A stretch of 64,000 nt of DNA from Streptomyces violaceusniger (GTDB taxonomy: Bacteria; Actinomycetota; Actinomycetes; Streptomycetales; Streptomycetaceae), in assembly GCA_005405945.1 (NCBI GenBank), contig BJHW01000002.1, forward strand, positions 1,178,001 through 1,242,000. Direction: 5' to 3'. Below are positions 61,274 to 64,000 of this stretch, one piece after another. Numbering within the stretch: position 1 is the stretch's first letter; every line of letters starts with the position of its first letter. Both the position numbers and the translations under genes were made by a program. Below the pieces are notes generated by a model, which saw only the letters and a list, made by a program, of their open reading frames with translations, was not told the origin of the DNA and made no database searches.

Positions 61274-64000
61274 ATGGTGAACGAAGATAGGCTTCGGGAC
61301 TACCTCAAGCGGGTAACAGCAGATCTGCACCAAACGCGCCAACGCCTGCGCGAGCTGGAGGCAGGAGAGCAGGAACCCATCGCGATCGTGGCGATGAGCT
61401 GCCGTTTCCCGGGCGGTGTGGGGAGCCCCGAGGACTTGTGGCGGCTGGTGGCCGACGGTGGTGATGCCATCTCCGACTTCCCGTCCAACCGCGGGTGGGA
61501 CGTGGACGGGATGTACGACCCCGATCCCGAGAGCCCGGGCACGTTCTACTCCCGTGAGGGTGGATTTCTTCACGACGCGGCCGAGTTCGACGCGAACTTC
61601 TTCGGGATCTCGCCGCGCGAGGCCCTTGCCATGGACCCGCAGCAGCGACTGCTGCTGGAAACCTCATGGGAGGTCTTCGAACGGGCGGGCATCGCTCCGG
61701 GGTCGGTGAAGGGCCGTCGGGGCGGTGTCTTCGTGGGGGCCTCGACCTCGGGCTACGGGGCGGACGTCGACGAGTTCCCGGAGGATGTCGAAGGCCACTT
61801 GCTGACGGGCACGTCGACCTCCGTCGTCTCAGGTCGTATCTCGTACACCTTCGGTCTCGAAGGACCCGCGGTCACGGTGGACACGGCGTGTTCCTCGTCG
61901 CTGGTCGCGCTGCACCTGGCGGTCCAGGCGCTGCGGCAGGGCGAGTGCGACCTGGCGCTTGCCGGTGGCGTCACCGTGATGAGCAGCCCGGCCGCCTTCG
62001 TCGAGTTCAGCCGGCAGCGCGGTCTGGCCCCCGACGGCCGGTGCAAGCCGTACGCGGACGCGGCGGACGGCACCGGGTGGTCCGAGGGTGTGGGGATGCT
62101 GCTCGTGGAGCGGCTGTCCGACGCCCGGCGCAATGGTCACCAGGTGCTGGCGATCGTGCGGGGTTCGGCCGTCAACCAGGACGGTGCGTCCAACGGCCTG
62201 ACGGCGCCGAACGGCCCCTCCCAGCAGCGGGTCATCCGCGACGCGCTGGCGAGCGCCCGACTGGCCCCGTCCGATGTGGACGTGGTGGAAGGACACGGGA
62301 CCGGTACGTCCCTGGGCGACCCGATCGAGGCGCAGGCCCTGCTGGCGACGTACGGACAGGACCGCCCGGAGGGCCGTCCGCTGCTGCTGGGCGCGTTGAA
62401 GTCGAACATCGGTCACACGCAGGCCGCCGCCGGTGTGGCCGGTGTCATCAAGATGGTGATGGCGATGCGGCACGGGGTGCTGCCGCGGACCCTCCATGTG
62501 GACGAGCCGTCGCGGCAGGTGGACTGGTCGGCGGGTGAGGTGCGGCTGCTGACCGAGGCCACCGCGTGGCCCGAGACCGGGCAGCCGCGCCGGGCCGGCG
62601 TCTCGGCCTTCGGAGTCAGCGGCACCAACGCGCACACCATCATCGAGCAGGCGCCGCCGGTTGAGGAGGAGGCCGAGGAAAGCCCGGTCTCCGACGGTGA
62701 CACGGGGGTGGCCACGTGGCTGCTGTCGGGTCGTGGCCCGGACGCTCTGCGGGCCCAGGCCGGGCGGCTGAGGTCGTTCCTGCTGGAGCGGTCCGAGTTG
62801 AGCGCGCCGGATGTCGGCCATTCGCTGGTGGCCACACGGTCGATGTTCGAGCACCGCGCGGTGGTGTCGGGTGCGAACCGTGCGGAACTCCTCGCCGGAC
62901 TCGAAGCCGTCGCCGCGGGCGAGGTCGCTCCTGGCGTGCTCCAAGGCGTTGCGGGGACGGACGTCAGGACGGCGTTCCTCTTCTCCGGCCAGGGCGCGCA
63001 GCGCCTTGGGATGGGCCGGGAGCTGTATGACCGCCACCCCGTGTTCGCCCAGGCGCTGGACGAGGTGTGCGCGCGGCTGGACACGGTGCTGGACCGTCCG
63101 CTGCGGGAGGTGGTGTTCGCGGCGGAGGGGAGCGCGGATGCCGGGCTGCTGGATCAGACGGCCTTCACCCAGCCGGCGCTGTTCGCGATCGAGGTGGCGC
63201 TGTTCCGGCTGCTGGAGCACTGGGGCGTCACCCCGGATGTGCTGATCGGCCACTCCATCGGTGAGATCGCCGCCGCCCATGTGGCCGGGGTGTTCTCGCT
63301 GGAGGACGCGTGCGCGCTGGTGGCCGCCCGTGGCCGGTTGATGCAGGCGCTGCCCGAGGGCGGCGCCATGGTGGCGGTGCAGGCGTCCGAGGAGGAGATC
63401 TCCGGATCGCTCACCGGCCGTGAGGCCGAGGTGAGCGTCGCGGCCGTCAACGGCCCGACCGCCGTGGTCATCGCCGGTGACGAAGCCGCTGTGCTGGAGA
63501 TCGCCGCCCAGTGGTCGGAACAGGGACGCAAGACGAGTCGGCTGAAGGTCAGCCACGCCTTCCACTCCCCGCGCATGGACGCCATGCTGGACGACTTCCG
63601 CCGTGTCGTGCGGGCGCTGTCCTTCCAGACCCCCACCCTGGCGCTGGTCTCCAACGTCACGGGGCAGCCGGTCGCGGCAGACGAGATGTGCTCGCCGGAG
63701 TACTGGGTGCGGCATGTGCGGGAGGCCGTGCGCTTCGCCGACGGCATGCGCTCCCTCGCGGCCCAGGGCGTCACCGCCTACCTCGAAGTGGGCCCCGACG
63801 GCGTGCTCTCGGCGATGGCGCGGGACTGCCTGACGGGAGAGTCGGCTTCGGCTCCGGTCGTGGTGCCGGTCCTGCGCAAGGGCCGCCCCGACGCACAGGC
63901 TCTGGTGACCGCGCTGACCGAGGCCCATGTCCACGGTGTGACGGTGAACTGGGAGCAGGTCTTCGACGGGCGGGGCGCCCGCAAGGTCGAGCTGCCGACG
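61274..64000 (+). CDS. Modular type I polyketide synthase, module 11 start (PKS-5, partial)
   Basis: 5' part of the next PKS gene: docking helix (RLRDYLKRVTADLHQTRQRL), KS and AT, open to the window end with no frame break over 2.7 kb. Start at ATG 61274, five nt after AAGG and 77 bp after PKS-4; a GTG immediately follows. The docking helix is of the PKS-2/PKS-3 type and fits the PKS-4 tail. The sequence ends right after the AT in the conserved ELPT motif, so reductive domains, later modules and any thioesterase are out of view. Confidence 0.95.
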   Translation, partial: MVNEDRLRDYLKRVTADLHQTRQRLRELEAGEQEPIAIVAMSCRFPGGVGSPEDLWRLVADGGDAISDFPSNRGWDVDGMYDPDPESPGTFYSREGGFLHDAAEFDANFFGISPREALAMDPQQRLLLETSWEVFERAGIAPGSVKGRRGGVFVGASTSGYGADVDEFPEDVEGHLLTGTSTSVVSGRISYTFGLEGPAVTVDTACSSSLVALHLAVQALRQGECDLALAGGVTVMSSPAAFVEFSRQRGLAPDGRCKPYADAADGTGWSEGVGMLLVERLSDARRNGHQVLAIVRGSAVNQDGASNGLTAPNGPSQQRVIRDALASARLAPSDVDVVEGHGTGTSLGDPIEAQALLATYGQDRPEGRPLLLGALKSNIGHTQAAAGVAGVIKMVMAMRHGVLPRTLHVDEPSRQVDWSAGEVRLLTEATAWPETGQPRRAGVSAFGVSGTNAHTIIEQAPPVEEEAEESPVSDGDTGVATWLLSGRGPDALRAQAGRLRSFLLERSELSAPDVGHSLVATRSMFEHRAVVSGANRAELLAGLEAVAAGEVAPGVLQGVAGTDVRTAFLFSGQGAQRLGMGRELYDRHPVFAQALDEVCARLDTVLDRPLREVVFAAEGSADAGLLDQTAFTQPALFAIEVALFRLLEHWGVTPDVLIGHSIGEIAAAHVAGVFSLEDACALVAARGRLMQALPEGGAMVAVQASEEEISGSLTGREAEVSVAAVNGPTAVVIAGDEAAVLEIAAQWSEQGRKTSRLKVSHAFHSPRMDAMLDDFRRVVRALSFQTPTLALVSNVTGQPVAADEMCSPEYWVRHVREAVRFADGMRSLAAQGVTAYLEVGPDGVLSAMARDCLTGESASAPVVVPVLRKGRPDAQALVTALTEAHVHGVTVNWEQVFDGRGARKVELPT
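61375..64000 (+). other. Module 11 (partial): KS-AT(malonyl)
   Basis: KS 61375-62660 (VDTACSSS; Thr/His motif reads VEGHGTGT, with Gly replacing the usual Ala before the catalytic His), AT 62970-63850 (GHSIGE, HAFH). The reductive state cannot be told. Confidence 0.9.

Overview
The window is high-GC actinobacterial DNA, almost certainly from a Streptomyces. It has GGAG-type ribosome sites, G/C-ending codons, a lipoprotein L,D-transpeptidase homologue, paired ABC exporters and a giant modular type I polyketide synthase (PKS). It covers the left flank and roughly the first 54 kb of a macrolide-, polyol- or polyene-type biosynthetic cluster. It stops inside the fifth PKS gene.

Layout. 1-1901 (-): an ABC exporter half-subunit with a degenerate nucleotide site, running off the left edge. 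2061-2801 (+): a YkuD-like lipoprotein. 2906-3346 (-): a MarR regulator, divergent from an ABC exporter at 3482-5362 (+) with a perfect 7-bp inverted-repeat operator candidate between them. 5404-5740: a hairpin and a broken coding remnant. 5742-7154 (-): an acyltransferase that looks like the BAHD family, unusual for bacteria. 7155-7970: a non-coding interval with regulatory-looking repeats and a possible transposase tail. 7971-9169 and 9280-9486 (+): a cytochrome P450 and a 3Fe-4S ferredoxin separated by a 14-bp perfect stem-loop. 9748-64000 (+): five consecutive PKS genes.

PKS logic. PKS-1 (modules 1-2), PKS-2 (3-4), PKS-3 (5-7), PKS-4 (8-10) and PKS-5 (module 11, truncated) lie on one strand with gaps of 25-90 bp, so they are probably co-transcribed. 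AT motifs give methylmalonyl for modules 1, 2, 3, 5 and 6 and malonyl for 4 and 7-11. Reductive sets are DH-KR (1, 4, 5), DH-ER-KR (2) and KR only (3, 6-10). If collinear, the chain made here is R-CH=C(Me)-CH2-CH(Me)-CH(OH)-CH(Me)-CH=CH-CH=C(Me)-CH(OH)-CH(Me)-CH(OH)-CH2-[CH(OH)-CH2]3-, i.e. a methyl-branched diene segment followed by a 1,3-polyol. Docking tails match in the order PKS-1>2>3>4>5. PKS-1 has an acceptor-type N-terminus and no loading domain, so at least one upstream PKS protein must be encoded outside this window. The P450/ferredoxin pair and the BAHD-like enzyme are the likely tailoring steps.

Sequence quality. Reading the proteins through the DNA reveals 20 places where the frame breaks, always as one missing base and nearly always in a G or C run. 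Restoring one base at each site makes all four complete PKS genes and the P450 exact multiples of three. I therefore annotate these as intact genes carrying probable sequencing errors. Several PKS segments are near-identical between modules, pointing to recent gene conversion.
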